64,000 bases of DNA. Source: Sphingopyxis sp. YF1. GTDB taxonomy: Bacteria > Pseudomonadota > Alphaproteobacteria > Sphingomonadales > Sphingomonadaceae. The position numbers were made by a program, and so were the translations under genes. Positions within the stretch are counted from its first letter, which is position 1. Every line of letters begins with the position of its first letter. Shown here piece by piece: positions 51,140 through 60,509 of this stretch. The notes beneath the pieces are model-generated. The model made no database searches, was not told where the DNA came from, and worked only from the letters and a program-made list of their open reading frames with translations. The stretch lies in assembly GCF_022701295.1 (NCBI RefSeq), contig NZ_CP033204.1:4244501-4308500 (forward strand), written 5' to 3'.

Positions 51140-52777
51140 ATGGCGGAAAGCTGGGACTATATCGTCGTGGGAGCAGGTTCGGCCGGATGCGTCGTCGCCG
51201 AACAGCTGAGCGCCGATCCGCAAATTCGCGTGCTGCTGCTCGAAGCGGGCGGCCGCAACGACGGTCGCTGGGTCGCGATACCCAAGGGTGTCGCAAAGCT
51301 CGTCACCAATCCCGATCATATCTGGGCCTATGGTGTGTCGCAGCCGCGCGGCGACGGCGGCGCGCCGGGAGAGGCGTGGATTCGCGGCAAGGGTCTCGGC
51401 GGATCGTCGGCGATCAACGGCATGATCTGGAGCCGCGGCGAGCCCGCCGACTATGACGAATGGGAAAAGCTCGGCTGCACCGGCTGGAACGGTGCCGCGA
51501 TGACCGAAGCCTTCCGCCGTCTCGAGGATCACGGCCTCGGCGCGAGCGCGATGCGCGGGGCGGGCGGGCCGGTCGGCATCGCGCCCAAGATCCACAGCTA
51601 TCCGCTAGCCGAGACGATGGTACGGGCCGGGGTCGAAATGGGGCTGCAGCCGGTCGACGACCTCAATGCCTCTACTTCCGACCGCGTCGGTTTCTATGCG
51701 CATAATATCCGCCGCGGACGGCGCGAGAGCGCGGCGACGACCTTCCTTGCGCGGGCAAGGAGGCGGCCGAACCTGCACGTCGTCACCCATGCGATGGCCG
51801 AGCGGCTGGTCGTCGAGGGCGGGCGGGTGACGGGGGTCGAGGCAAAGGTCGCGGGCCGGCCGCAGCGTTTCGATTGCGTGGGCGAGGTGATCGTGGCCGG
51901 CGGCACGCTCGAGAGCCCGTTGCTGCTCCAGCGTTCGGGGATCGGCCCTGCCGACGTGCTGCGCGCCGCCGGGGTCGAACCCGTCGTCGACGCCCCCGAC
52001 GTCGGCGGGCGGATGCGCGAACATCTCGGCTTTTCGATGCCGCACCGCCTGTCGCGCGATATCGGCAGCAACCGCAGCTTCTTCGGCGTCGGCCTGGCGC
52101 GCGCGATGGTGCAATATCTGCTCACGCGCGGCGGGATCATGGCGACGGGGCCGTTCGAGGTCGGCGCCTTCCTCAACCTGACCAGCCGCGACCGTCGCCC
52201 CGACCTGCAGCTCTATCTGGGCGGCTACACCTTCGCGCTCGGCGACGACAAGCATCCGGTGCCGCTCAGCAGCATCGACCGCAAGCCGGGCATGACCATC
52301 TACGGCCAGCTGCTCCGCCTGACGAGCGAGGGGAGCATCCACATCGGCGGCCCCGCCAGCGACGCCCCCGCGGATATCAGGCCCAACTGGCTCTCGACCC
52401 GCGAGGATGAGCGCAGCGCGATCGCCGCGGTGCATGCGATGCGTCGCTATATGGCGCAGCCAGCGCTGGCCGGGCTGATCGAGAGCGAACTGCTGCCCGG
52501 CGCGGCGGTGCAGAGCGACACCGAAATCCTCGCCGCCTTCCGCCGCCTCGCCACCTGCGGGCTGCACGGCGTCGGCACGTGCCGGATGGGCAGCGACAAT
52601 CGCGCGGTCACCGACGCGCGGCTGCGCGTCAACGGCGTCGGGGGGCTGCGCGTCGTCGATTGCTCGGTGATGCCCTCGCCGGTGACGGGCAACACCAACG
52701 CCCCGGCTATGGCGCTGGCACTCCGCGCCGCGGCGCTGATCCGTGAGGACCGGCGGAGGTTGTGTGCGGTGGCATGA
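51140..52777 (+). CDS. GMC-family FAD oxidoreductase
   Basis: A 545-residue glucose-methanol-choline oxidoreductase. The FAD motif 'VVGAGSAGCVVAEQL' is at 9-23, followed by 'GKGLGGSSAINGMIWSRGEP'. The C-terminal active-site segment contains 'GLHGVGTCRMG' (catalytic His) and 'GNTNAPAMALA'. It resembles alcohol dehydrogenases and choline-dehydrogenase-like enzymes that take electrons to a quinone or O2. No signal peptide. The ribosome site 'gaggagagg' is shared almost letter for letter with the SDR at 53885. Likely oxidises a primary or secondary alcohol on the pathway. Confidence 0.92.
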   Translation: MAESWDYIVVGAGSAGCVVAEQLSADPQIRVLLLEAGGRNDGRWVAIPKGVAKLVTNPDHIWAYGVSQPRGDGGAPGEAWIRGKGLGGSSAINGMIWSRGEPADYDEWEKLGCTGWNGAAMTEAFRRLEDHGLGASAMRGAGGPVGIAPKIHSYPLAETMVRAGVEMGLQPVDDLNASTSDRVGFYAHNIRRGRRESAATTFLARARRRPNLHVVTHAMAERLVVEGGRVTGVEAKVAGRPQRFDCVGEVIVAGGTLESPLLLQRSGIGPADVLRAAGVEPVVDAPDVGGRMREHLGFSMPHRLSRDIGSNRSFFGVGLARAMVQYLLTRGGIMATGPFEVGAFLNLTSRDRRPDLQLYLGGYTFALGDDKHPVPLSSIDRKPGMTIYGQLLRLTSEGSIHIGGPASDAPADIRPNWLSTREDERSAIAAVHAMRRYMAQPALAGLIESELLPGAAVQSDTEILAAFRRLATCGLHGVGTCRMGSDNRAVTDARLRVNGVGGLRVVDCSVMPSPVTGNTNAPAMALALRAAALIREDRRRLCAVA

Positions 52778-52822
52778 AACATTGGGCAACGTCGGCTTTG
52801 GGGTGGGAAGCTGCCACTAGCG

Positions 52823-52960
52823 ATCCTCCCCGTGGCCGCAGGCCATGGGGAGGGGGACCGCCGCCGCAGGCGGTGGTGGAGGGGCCCGCAACGTTGCGCT
52901 CTAGCCCCTCCGTCAGCGCTGCGCGCTGCCACCTCCCCATGGCTTCGCCACAGGGAGGAT
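52823..52960. repeat. Dispersed inverted repeat, family A, copy 4
   Basis: Outer arms 'tcctccccgtggccgcaggc' and 'ggcttcgccacagggagga', with inner 'ggtggaggggc' and 'agcccctccgtcagcgctg'. It is flanked by 'ggggtgggaagctgc' on the left and 'gcaatcggttgaccg' on the right, the same flanking modules as copies 1 and 2. It lies between the convergent GMC and ThuA genes. Confidence 0.85.
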
Positions 52961-52997
52961 TTTATGACTGCAATCGGTTGACCGCGGTCCTCTCCGT

Positions 52998-53759
52998 TCA
53001 GGCGCGCTCGCGCTCCTTGAGCCACCCGACCCCGCGGCGCAGCAGGTCGTAAAAGACCGGCAGGTCCCACGCGCAGCGGTCGACCGTCGGCCACCAGTCC
53101 ATCATCGGCTGGAGGTCGTAATGCCCGCGGCAATGGCCGAGCGTCAGGTACAGCACCGCGCCCGCGCCATGCTGCTTGATGTAGAAGACGGGATAGGTGC
53201 CGGGCGCATCCGCGGCTTCGACGAACCCCGTACCCGGCCCGGTGCATTCGGTATCGAGCAGGACGTGCAGATGCCCATGCGTTTCGAGATGATAGAGCTC
53301 GTCGTTGGTCTCGAAGGGTTCGATACCGCGCGTGAGCGCATGATCGGGGTCGACGACGCGCACGGTGTAGGGTTCGATCGCGGGATGGCTGATGAACTGC
53401 GATCCCAGGAGGTCCATCATCAGCGGCGCCCAGCGCGGGGCATCCCAGACGCCGGTGTCGAGCAGGCGAAGGATCGAATTGGTGCCGTGGAGCGCGTACC
53501 AGCGCCCGCCCTTCGCCAGCCAGCGCTTCAGCGCTTCCTGCGCGGGCAAGGACGGGGTGACGTCGCAGGTGTAGGTGATGAGGATATCGGCCGCTTCGAT
53601 CGCGTCGATATTGTCGTAATTCTCGAACACCCGCGTGCGGACGCGCGGATCTTCGGCGAGCAGCTTGAGCAGCTCGAGCCGCGCGAAATCCATGTCGTGC
53701 CAGACGCCGCCGCAGATCAGCACGCAATCGATGCGGGGCGGATGTTCGCTGTCGCTCAT
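52998..53759 (-). CDS. ThuA-domain protein (second)
   Basis: A 253-residue ThuA-like protein with 'CVLICGGVWHDMDFARLELL', 'ADILITYTCDVTPSL' and 'WLAKGGRWYALHGTNSIL', the Leu-His-Gly after the second strand being typical. Its C-terminal part has 'VFYIKQHGAGAVLYLTLGHC', as in ThuA proteins that form a compact Rossmann-like layer. Similarity to the first ThuA protein is limited to these motifs, so the two are old paralogues. It is divergent from an SDR with a 125-bp shared promoter region. Its biochemical role is unknown. Confidence 0.82.
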   Translation of the reverse strand: MSDSEHPPRIDCVLICGGVWHDMDFARLELLKLLAEDPRVRTRVFENYDNIDAIEAADILITYTCDVTPSLPAQEALKRWLAKGGRWYALHGTNSILRLLDTGVWDAPRWAPLMMDLLGSQFISHPAIEPYTVRVVDPDHALTRGIEPFETNDELYHLETHGHLHVLLDTECTGPGTGFVEAADAPGTYPVFYIKQHGAGAVLYLTLGHCRGHYDLQPMMDWWPTVDRCAWDLPVFYDLLRRGVGWLKERERA

Positions 53760-53816
53760 CGCCGGTCCTCTCCTCCTGTTATGGCGCCATCATGCGGACG
53801 GGATCGGCGGGCGTCA

Positions 53817-53834
53817 CCTTATTCTATTGATAGG
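53817..53834. promoter_or_regulatory. Shared promoter-region motif, copy 2
   Basis: 'ccttattctattgatagg' matches the element before the GMC gene in spacing and end sequence. It contains the small palindrome 'ctattgatag'. It lies in the divergent region of the second ThuA gene and the SDR. Confidence 0.4.
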
Positions 53835-53851
53835 TTCGCGGCGTCCGCGAA
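53835..53851. promoter_or_regulatory. 17-bp palindrome, operator candidate
   Basis: Perfect arms 'ttcgcgg' and 'ccgcgaa' with a 3-bp centre, 33 bp before the SDR start and directly behind the shared promoter-region motif. The position suits a repressor site. Confidence 0.5.
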
Positions 53852-53884
53852 ACTGGCAGAAGGACAGGCGAGAGGAGAGGCGCG

Positions 53885-54667
53885 ATGCAGCAGAGGCTGG
53901 GCGGCAAGGTCGCTTTGGTCACCGGCGGGACGAGCGGGATCGGCGCGGCGACCGTCGCGCGGTTGGCGAACGAGGGCGCCAAGGTCGTCTTTACCGGCTC
54001 GAACGCCAATGCGGCGGCGAAGGTCGCGGCCCAAACCGGGGCGACGTTCCGCAGCCACCGCGTCGAGGATGCGGCCGCCTGGCCCGCGCTGATGGCCGAA
54101 ATCGAGGCCGAATATGGCCGGTTCGACATCGCCTTCGCCAACGCGGGGACCGAGGCGGGCGATGCGAGCGTCGAGGATATCGGCATCGACGCGTGGCACC
54201 ATATCGTCGAGGTGAACCAGACCGGGGTGATGCTGACCGTTCAGCACGCGATCCGCGCGATGGCGAAGAATCCGGAAGGGGCGGCGGGCTCGATCATCGT
54301 CAATTCGTCGATGAACGCGCACCGCGCGATGGGCAATTATGCCGCTTACTCGGTGACCAAGGCGGCCGTCGTGGCGCTGGTCAAGTCGGCGGCGATCCAT
54401 TGCGCGGGCAAGGGCTACAAGATCCGCGTCAACGCCATTCTGCCGGGCGTCGTCGAAACCGAGATGATCCGCGGCGTTATCGACCGCTCGCCCGATCCCG
54501 CTGCGGCGCGCGCGGCGTTCGAGGGCATGGCGCCGATGAAGCGCATGGCGCAGCTGGACGAAATCGGCGCGCTCGTCGCCTTCCTCGCGTCGGACGATGC
54601 GGGTTTCATTTCGGGTGCCGACTATGTCATCGACGGCGCGACCACCGCCGGTATGATGGGGGTCTGA
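53885..54667 (+). CDS. SDR-family oxidoreductase
   Basis: A 260-residue classical SDR. Cofactor loop 'TGGTSGIGAATVARL', 'FANAG', Ser in 'IVNSSMNAH', Tyr-Lys in 'AAYSVTKAAV', and C-terminal 'GADYVIDGATTAGMM'. A strong 'gaggagagg' ribosome site precedes the ATG. It is followed after 25 bp by an Old Yellow Enzyme, so a dehydrogenase/ene-reductase pair acting on one ring system is likely. Substrate unknown. Confidence 0.9.
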   Translation: MQQRLGGKVALVTGGTSGIGAATVARLANEGAKVVFTGSNANAAAKVAAQTGATFRSHRVEDAAAWPALMAEIEAEYGRFDIAFANAGTEAGDASVEDIGIDAWHHIVEVNQTGVMLTVQHAIRAMAKNPEGAAGSIIVNSSMNAHRAMGNYAAYSVTKAAVVALVKSAAIHCAGKGYKIRVNAILPGVVETEMIRGVIDRSPDPAAARAAFEGMAPMKRMAQLDEIGALVAFLASDDAGFISGADYVIDGATTAGMMGV

Positions 54668-54692
54668 CCGACCGCAAACACGGGAGAACTGC

Positions 54693-55820
54693 TTGTCCCA
54701 GCCCGCCTTGTTCGCACCGTTGACCGTCGGCGGCCTCGACCTTGCCAATCGCATCGTCATTGCGCCGATGTGTCAATATTCGGCGGTGGACGGCTGCATG
54801 ACCGACTGGCACCTGATCCATCTCGGCCATCTGGCGCTGTCGGGCGCGGCGCTGCTGACGATCGAGGCGACCGCGGTTCTGCCCGAGGGACGGATCAGCC
54901 ATGCCGATGTCGGCCTGTGGGACGACGCGACCGAAGCGGCGATGGCGCGCACGCTGGAGAGCGTGCGCCGCTGGTCGGACATGCCGGTCGCGATCCAGCT
55001 CGGGCACGCCGGCCGTAAGGCCTCGACCGAGGTGCCGTGGAAGGGCGGCGCGCAATTGCTCCCCGGCGACCCGAGCGGATGGAAGACCGAAGCGCCGACG
55101 TCGCTGCCTTTCGCGGCGGGGCAGGACAGCCCGGCGGCGCTCGACAGTGCCGGGCTCGCCCGCGTGCGCGAGGCTTTCGCCGCATCGGCGGTACGCGCCG
55201 CGCGGCTCGGTCTCGACGCGGTCCAGCTCCACGCGGCGCATGGCTATCTGCTGCATCAGTTCCTGTCGCCGCTCTCGAACCGGCGCACCGACGCTTATGG
55301 CGGGAGTCTGGAAAACCGGATGCGCTTCCCCCTCGAAGTCTTCGACGCGGTACGACAGGTCTTTCCGCCCGATCGCCCGGTCACCGTCCGCGTATCGGGG
55401 ACCGACTGGGTCGAGGGCGGATGGACGATGAGGGAGACGGTGGAATTCGCCCGCGCTCTGGAAACCATGGGCTGTGCGGCGATCCATGTGTCGAGCGGCG
55501 GTCTCGATCCGCGACAGGATATTCCCGTCGGGCCGGGCTATCAGCTTCCGCTCGCCCGCGCGGTCAAACAGGGCGTCTCCATGCCTGTCGTCGCGGTCGG
55601 CCTGATCACCGGTTATGATCAGGCCGAGGCGATCGTCGCGGCGGGCGATGCCGATCTGGTGGCGCTGGCGCGCGCGATGCTGTTCGACCCGCGTTGGCCG
55701 TGGCACGCCGCTGCGCATCTGGGCGCGAGCGTGACGGCGCCGTCGCAATATCTGCGGTCCCAGCCGCAAGGGGTTCCCGATCTTCTCAGGCCCGGCCGAG
55801 TGCGCGGGAATGGCGCCTGA
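54693..55820 (+). CDS. Old Yellow Enzyme-type NADH:flavin oxidoreductase, YqjM-like
   Basis: A 375-residue FMN-binding TIM barrel that reduces activated C=C bonds with NAD(P)H. Class II (YqjM/thermophilic-like) residues are present: C27 in 'APMCQYS', which tunes the flavin, H105 in 'IQLGHAGRK', and the substrate-binding His-His of 'HAAHGYLLHQF'. The start is TTG, 5 bp after 'gggaga'; the product from there has the family's usual N-terminus. It may saturate an enone or dienone formed upstream. It forms an operon with the preceding SDR and is convergent with the M20 gene. Confidence 0.92.
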   Translation: MSQPALFAPLTVGGLDLANRIVIAPMCQYSAVDGCMTDWHLIHLGHLALSGAALLTIEATAVLPEGRISHADVGLWDDATEAAMARTLESVRRWSDMPVAIQLGHAGRKASTEVPWKGGAQLLPGDPSGWKTEAPTSLPFAAGQDSPAALDSAGLARVREAFAASAVRAARLGLDAVQLHAAHGYLLHQFLSPLSNRRTDAYGGSLENRMRFPLEVFDAVRQVFPPDRPVTVRVSGTDWVEGGWTMRETVEFARALETMGCAAIHVSSGGLDPRQDIPVGPGYQLPLARAVKQGVSMPVVAVGLITGYDQAEAIVAAGDADLVALARAMLFDPRWPWHAAAHLGASVTAPSQYLRSQPQGVPDLLRPGRVRGNGA

Positions 55821-55888
55821 TGCCGTGAGCGGCCGGCGGACGCTGACCCGCGAAAGCCGAATTCAGGGCGCTCCACTTCGACCTGGCA

Positions 55889-57481
55889 TTATTTCGCCGG
55901 TTCGCTGCCCAGCGTGGGCCATTTGACCCCCAGCTGCTCCAGATAGGTCCCGTAGCGTTCGGGGTCGTAATAGCGCTTCGCCAGGTCGGGCTTGTACCGT
56001 GCCATGATGTCGGTGTTGAGCCAGACGGCGGGGGCGTCGTCTTTTGCCAGCACGGGGATATATTGCTGGTCCTTCGTCTGTACGTCGCGGAAATAGGCCT
56101 TGGCATCGGCCAGCAGCTTCGGCTTGGTCAGCAGGTCGACCACCGTCATCGCCATCACCTTGGCGCCCGCCTGCACCCCCTTGTGCGCGATCGGGGTCGC
56201 CATCGCGATCGCGTTCGCCCAATTGTGCCCGGGCAGGCCGGGGATGTTCGCGGGATAGCGGATGGTGATCGTCGGCACGGTCCAGCTGACATCGCCGATA
56301 TCGTCCGACCCGCCCGACTTGGGTTCCTTGGGCGGCGGGGCAGGGGCGTCGACGACGGTTTCCAGCCCGTCCTTCACCGTCGCGCCAATGTTCGCCTGCA
56401 CGGCGCGGGCAAAGGCCTGGTCGTCGGCATCCCATTTCGGCATGCCGACGAGCTTGATATTGGCCTGCGCGGCTTCGGCCATCGGGCGATTGAAATGCTG
56501 GATCGCCGCCGAACCCAGGATGCGCCGGCTGACGCTGGTGTCGGTCATCTTGGCGGCGCCATCGGCCACATTGTCGGCAACGGTCAGCATCTTCGCGATC
56601 GCGTCGAAGCTTTGTTCGCGCAGATAGAACCAGATTTTCGCTTCGGACGGCACGACGTTGGGCTGGTCGCCGCCGTCGCTGACGACATAGTGCGAGCGCT
56701 GCTCGGGACGCAGATGCTCGCGGCGCATGTCCCATCCGTTCGCCATCGCGATCACGCCGTCGAGCGCCGACTTGCCGCGCCAGGGCGCCCCCGCCGAATG
56801 CGCGCTCTCGCCTTTGAACATATATTCGACGCTGATCATGCCCGTTCCGTTGGGCTGGCCCCAGCTGGTCGAAAGCTGGCTGCTGACATGGCTGAAGATC
56901 GCGGCGTCGACCGACTTGAAGACGCCCTCGCGCACGAAATAGGCCTTGCCGCCCAGCTGTTCTTCGGCGACGCCGGGCCAGATCAGCAGCGTCCCCGGCG
57001 TGTTGGTGCGGACCATCCAGTCCTTCACCGCCAGCGCCGCGACGATATTCATCGCCTGACCGCTGTTATGTCCCTCGCCGTGCCCGGGGGCGCCGTCGAC
57101 CATCGGCTGGCGCCAGGGGATGCCGGGCGTCTGGCTCGCTTTCGGAATGCCGTCGATATCGCTCCCCAGCGCGATCACGGGTCCGCCCGAGCCGTGCGTC
57201 CATCGTGCGGTCCACCCCGTCGGCAGGCCCGCGATGTTGCGCTCGATGGCAAAGCCCTCCTTCTCGAGGAGCGCGGTCAGATAGCGCTCGGTCTCGCTTT
57301 CGTGGAAACCGAGCTCGGCGAAGCTGAACAGCTTGTCGTTGATGACCTGCGACAGCTTCGCGCGCGCTTCCACCCCGCGCACCACTTCCGCCTTGGTGTT
57401 GCCGGGCGCTGCCTGTGCGGAACCCGGAACGGTCAGCGCCAGCACGGCGGCCGCCACCATGGCGGAAGTGGATCGGATCAT
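55889..57481 (-). CDS. Exported M20-family amidohydrolase, AbgB-like
   Basis: A 530-residue metallohydrolase with a signal peptide of about 24 residues ('ALTVPGSAQA-APG'), hence periplasmic. Catalytic elements are 'ALGSDIDGI' (Asp position), 'PGHGEGHNSG' (134-141, replacing the CGHN of AbgB with EGHN) and the Glu-Glu dyad E173-E174. An inserted dimerisation domain lies around 225-345. M20D members split N-acyl amino acids, p-aminobenzoyl-glutamate or other amides. It starts 65 bp after a TonB receptor stop with an 'aggaga' site, so both probably handle the same amide-bearing compound. Confidence 0.88.
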   Translation of the reverse strand: MIRSTSAMVAAAVLALTVPGSAQAAPGNTKAEVVRGVEARAKLSQVINDKLFSFAELGFHESETERYLTALLEKEGFAIERNIAGLPTGWTARWTHGSGGPVIALGSDIDGIPKASQTPGIPWRQPMVDGAPGHGEGHNSGQAMNIVAALAVKDWMVRTNTPGTLLIWPGVAEEQLGGKAYFVREGVFKSVDAAIFSHVSSQLSTSWGQPNGTGMISVEYMFKGESAHSAGAPWRGKSALDGVIAMANGWDMRREHLRPEQRSHYVVSDGGDQPNVVPSEAKIWFYLREQSFDAIAKMLTVADNVADGAAKMTDTSVSRRILGSAAIQHFNRPMAEAAQANIKLVGMPKWDADDQAFARAVQANIGATVKDGLETVVDAPAPPPKEPKSGGSDDIGDVSWTVPTITIRYPANIPGLPGHNWANAIAMATPIAHKGVQAGAKVMAMTVVDLLTKPKLLADAKAYFRDVQTKDQQYIPVLAKDDAPAVWLNTDIMARYKPDLAKRYYDPERYGTYLEQLGVKWPTLGSEPAK

Positions 57482-57546
57482 GCCCCTGCTCTCCTTTTTT
57501 GGCCGGGCGATCGGGGCCCGGCGCGTCGTTGTCCGAACGGTCCGTA

Positions 57547-60429
57547 TCAGAATTTCAGCTTCGCCGTAGTGAAGAAGTAGCGTCCGACGATCCCGTACAC
57601 CGTGTCGTTGCGGTAAATCGTCGGCATATAGGTCGGCATGACGTTGAAGAGGTTCTTCACGCCGAAACCGATCTGGTGATTGCCGACGTCGAGCTGCAGC
57701 GACAAGTCGTTGTACACCTTGGCCGGGATGTGATTGTCCGGATAGGCTTCGTCCGAGTCCGTGTTGAGATCGAAGGTCGCGGCGCTGATGAAGCGGGTAT
57801 CGAGCGCGATGCTGACATTGTCGATCTTGTACGCGGTCAGCAGCGTCGCCCGGAAACGGGGGTCCTGCCAGCCGCCGTCGGCGATGACGTTGCCGGTATC
57901 GATACCCGGCGTGGTTTCGGTCACCTTGTCGATCAGGTAGCTGCCCTTGAACGACAGGGTGAGCTGGCCGTCGCCGATCCGCCGCCGGTAGTTCGCACCG
58001 ATATCGATGCCGCGGGCATACAGCCGCGCCGCGTTCAGCTGGTTCGATTCGACCGACAGCGGGTTGTGCGCCACCGGATCGCGGACGACGCGTGCGCAAT
58101 AGGGATTGTCGATCGTCGGTGCGTCGACGCACAGCCGCAGCAGGGTCGCGTAGCCGAACTGGGTGATGACATTCTTGATGTCGATGTCCCAATAATCGAC
58201 GGTCAGGTCGAAGCCCGGCAGGAACCTGGGTTGCAGCACGACGCCCAGCGTCAGGCTATTCGAGGTTTCGGGCTGCAGGTTCGGGTTGCCGCCGGTGATC
58301 ACGACCGGCCCGATCTTGGCATCGGGCAGTGGGGTGGTGATGCCCAGCGCGGCGCAGTTCGCCGCCCGTCGCTCGCTGGCGTAATAGGACACCACTTCGC
58401 ACGGATCGTCGATCGAGCCGGTCAGCGTCCTGACCTGCGCTTCGTAAAGCTCTCCGAAATTGGGGGTGCGCACGCTGCGCGAGCGAACCCCGCGGAAGCT
58501 GACGCCGCGGACCGGCGACCAGGTGGCGCCCAGTTTCCAGGTGTCGGTGCCGCCGACGGTGCTGTAGTCCGAATAGCGATAGGCGCCCTCGACCTCGAGC
58601 CGGTCGGCGAAGGGCAGGTCGCGCAGGATCGGCACGACGACTTCGCCATAGACCTCGGTCACGTCGAACGAGACGTCGAGTTCGGGATGTTCGGATGCCC
58701 CGCCGCCATAGACGAGCTCCCCGGCCAGCGCGAGCGGGTCGTCGGTCGTCTTGAGCGACTCCTTGCGATGTTCGACGCCCAGCGCGACCGAAAGGTCGCC
58801 ATAGGGAAGCGCGAACAGGCCGCCGCTGACATTTGCGCCATAGACCTGCTGGCTGTTGACGCGTTTTTCCTGCCGGTCGGCCATCGCCCATTTGATCTGG
58901 GCTTCGGTGGCGGGTTCGGTGCTGAAGATGTTGAACGGAACGCATCCCGCCGCGCGCGCCGCCGGGTCGCGGCAGACGGGCAGGCCGGTCACCGGGTCGG
59001 CGATCGCGTCGCGCGCCGCGATCCAGTGCGACTTCCACGGATTGTTGGTCGAGGTGGCGTCATCGGTGACGCGGCCATATTGCCAGAACGCCTGCCACTT
59101 GAGGCTGTCGCTGAACTTGCCGCTCAGCGACGAGCCGATCGTGAAGCTCTCGCGGTCGTGGATTTCCTCGCGCTCGGGGAAATTGCCATAGGTGCGATCG
59201 ATGTACAGCGACGTCAGCCCGTTATCGAGCATGACCTGCCGAAGCGCGTCGGGCAGGAAGGGGTTGTCCAGCCGCGCACTCGCGCCGCGCGACCCGGCCA
59301 CCGGGCCTGAGAAATAGGTCGTCCGGCTGTCGTCGCGCCAATAATTGTAGCTGCCCCGGTATTTCTGGCGGGCATAGGAAAAATAGCCGTCGACCGTGAG
59401 GTGGTCGGTCAGGTCATAGTCGGCCCGGCCCATCAGTGCCAACGACTTCAGCCCGCCGCGGAACTGGTCGCGGTCGCTCAGGTTGCGGCCGTCACCCCCG
59501 TCGCACACGGCATATTGCGGCGATTCGAAGCTGGTCTGGCAACGCGATTCGCGGATATTCCCGTTGCCTTCGACCATGTAGCGCTTGTTGTTCAGCCAAT
59601 AGGTCGGGACATAGTCGTAATAGAGCTGGCGCGTGTTGTAGATCACGACGCGGTCGGGAATGCCGTCGTTGATCCCCGTGTTGGCGGGATTGGCGCGGTA
59701 GGTCACCCAATCGCGCCAGTCGAAGCGGTCGGTGTAGATCAGCGGGTCCGCCTGCGAATAGGTCGCCCCGATCGCAAAGCCGCCGCGGTTGCCGGCAAAT
59801 TTCCCACCCGTCGCGACCGACACCAGAAACTCGTTGGCATCGCCCTGCTGCGAAATGCCGTTGGTCGCGGAGATATGCAGCCCGTCGATGCTGCGTTTGG
59901 TGATGACGTTGACGGCGCCCGTGACCGCATCGGCGCCGTAGATCGCGGCGGCGCCGCCGGTCACCACCTCGATGCGGTCGACCATGCCCACCGGGATCAT
60001 GCCGATGTCGACCGCGGAGGAGCGTGCCGAGCTCGACACGCGGCGCTGTCCGTCGATCAGCGTCAGGCTGCGGTTGGTCCCGAGGTTGCGCAGGTTGACC
60101 GCCGATATGCCGGCGTCCCAGCCCCTGACGTCGCTCGACAGATTCTGGCTGGTGCCGAGCGCGGGTTCGCGGGCGAGCGCGTCGATGGCGCTGATCCGGC
60201 CAAGGCCGAGCGCCTGGTCCATGCTGGTCACGCTGACCGGCATCGCCGATTCGAGCTCGGGCCGGGCGATGCGCGATCCCGTGACGACAATCGCTTCCTC
60301 GGCTTCGCCCTGCGCCTGGCCGTTGTCGGCGGGCGCGAGCGGCGCTTGCTGGGCATGAGCCGATGCGGCGGCAGCCACCAGCATCGAAGCGGTCGATGCC
60401 GCGAAAAACAGCCTGGCCTTCATCCTCAT
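57547..60429 (-). CDS. TonB-dependent outer-membrane receptor (second)
   Basis: A large receptor of 960 residues. Signal peptide about 27 residues ending 'ASAHAQ'; TonB-box-like 'EEAIVVTGSRI'; plug with 'AVNLRNLGTNRSLTLIDGQR' and 'IEVVTGGAAAIYGADAVTGA', the pattern of the sphingomonad/Caulobacter receptors for peptides, sugars or large organics; then a barrel ending 'YFFTTAKLKF'. The ATG five bases after 'gggagg' is favoured over three others in frame. The upstream 397-bp region carries two perfect palindromes, which suggests specific regulation. The exported amidohydrolase follows in the same operon. Confidence 0.93.
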   Translation of the reverse strand: MRMKARLFFAASTASMLVAAAASAHAQQAPLAPADNGQAQGEAEEAIVVTGSRIARPELESAMPVSVTSMDQALGLGRISAIDALAREPALGTSQNLSSDVRGWDAGISAVNLRNLGTNRSLTLIDGQRRVSSSARSSAVDIGMIPVGMVDRIEVVTGGAAAIYGADAVTGAVNVITKRSIDGLHISATNGISQQGDANEFLVSVATGGKFAGNRGGFAIGATYSQADPLIYTDRFDWRDWVTYRANPANTGINDGIPDRVVIYNTRQLYYDYVPTYWLNNKRYMVEGNGNIRESRCQTSFESPQYAVCDGGDGRNLSDRDQFRGGLKSLALMGRADYDLTDHLTVDGYFSYARQKYRGSYNYWRDDSRTTYFSGPVAGSRGASARLDNPFLPDALRQVMLDNGLTSLYIDRTYGNFPEREEIHDRESFTIGSSLSGKFSDSLKWQAFWQYGRVTDDATSTNNPWKSHWIAARDAIADPVTGLPVCRDPAARAAGCVPFNIFSTEPATEAQIKWAMADRQEKRVNSQQVYGANVSGGLFALPYGDLSVALGVEHRKESLKTTDDPLALAGELVYGGGASEHPELDVSFDVTEVYGEVVVPILRDLPFADRLEVEGAYRYSDYSTVGGTDTWKLGATWSPVRGVSFRGVRSRSVRTPNFGELYEAQVRTLTGSIDDPCEVVSYYASERRAANCAALGITTPLPDAKIGPVVITGGNPNLQPETSNSLTLGVVLQPRFLPGFDLTVDYWDIDIKNVITQFGYATLLRLCVDAPTIDNPYCARVVRDPVAHNPLSVESNQLNAARLYARGIDIGANYRRRIGDGQLTLSFKGSYLIDKVTETTPGIDTGNVIADGGWQDPRFRATLLTAYKIDNVSIALDTRFISAATFDLNTDSDEAYPDNHIPAKVYNDLSLQLDVGNHQIGFGVKNLFNVMPTYMPTIYRNDTVYGIVGRYFFTTAKLKF

Positions 60430-60509
60430 TCCATCCTCCCACATATTTATGTTCAACAATTTTCGCGACCCCGCGCGATCGCGCGTGGGCGGCCCCTGCA
60501 ATCGGAGAC

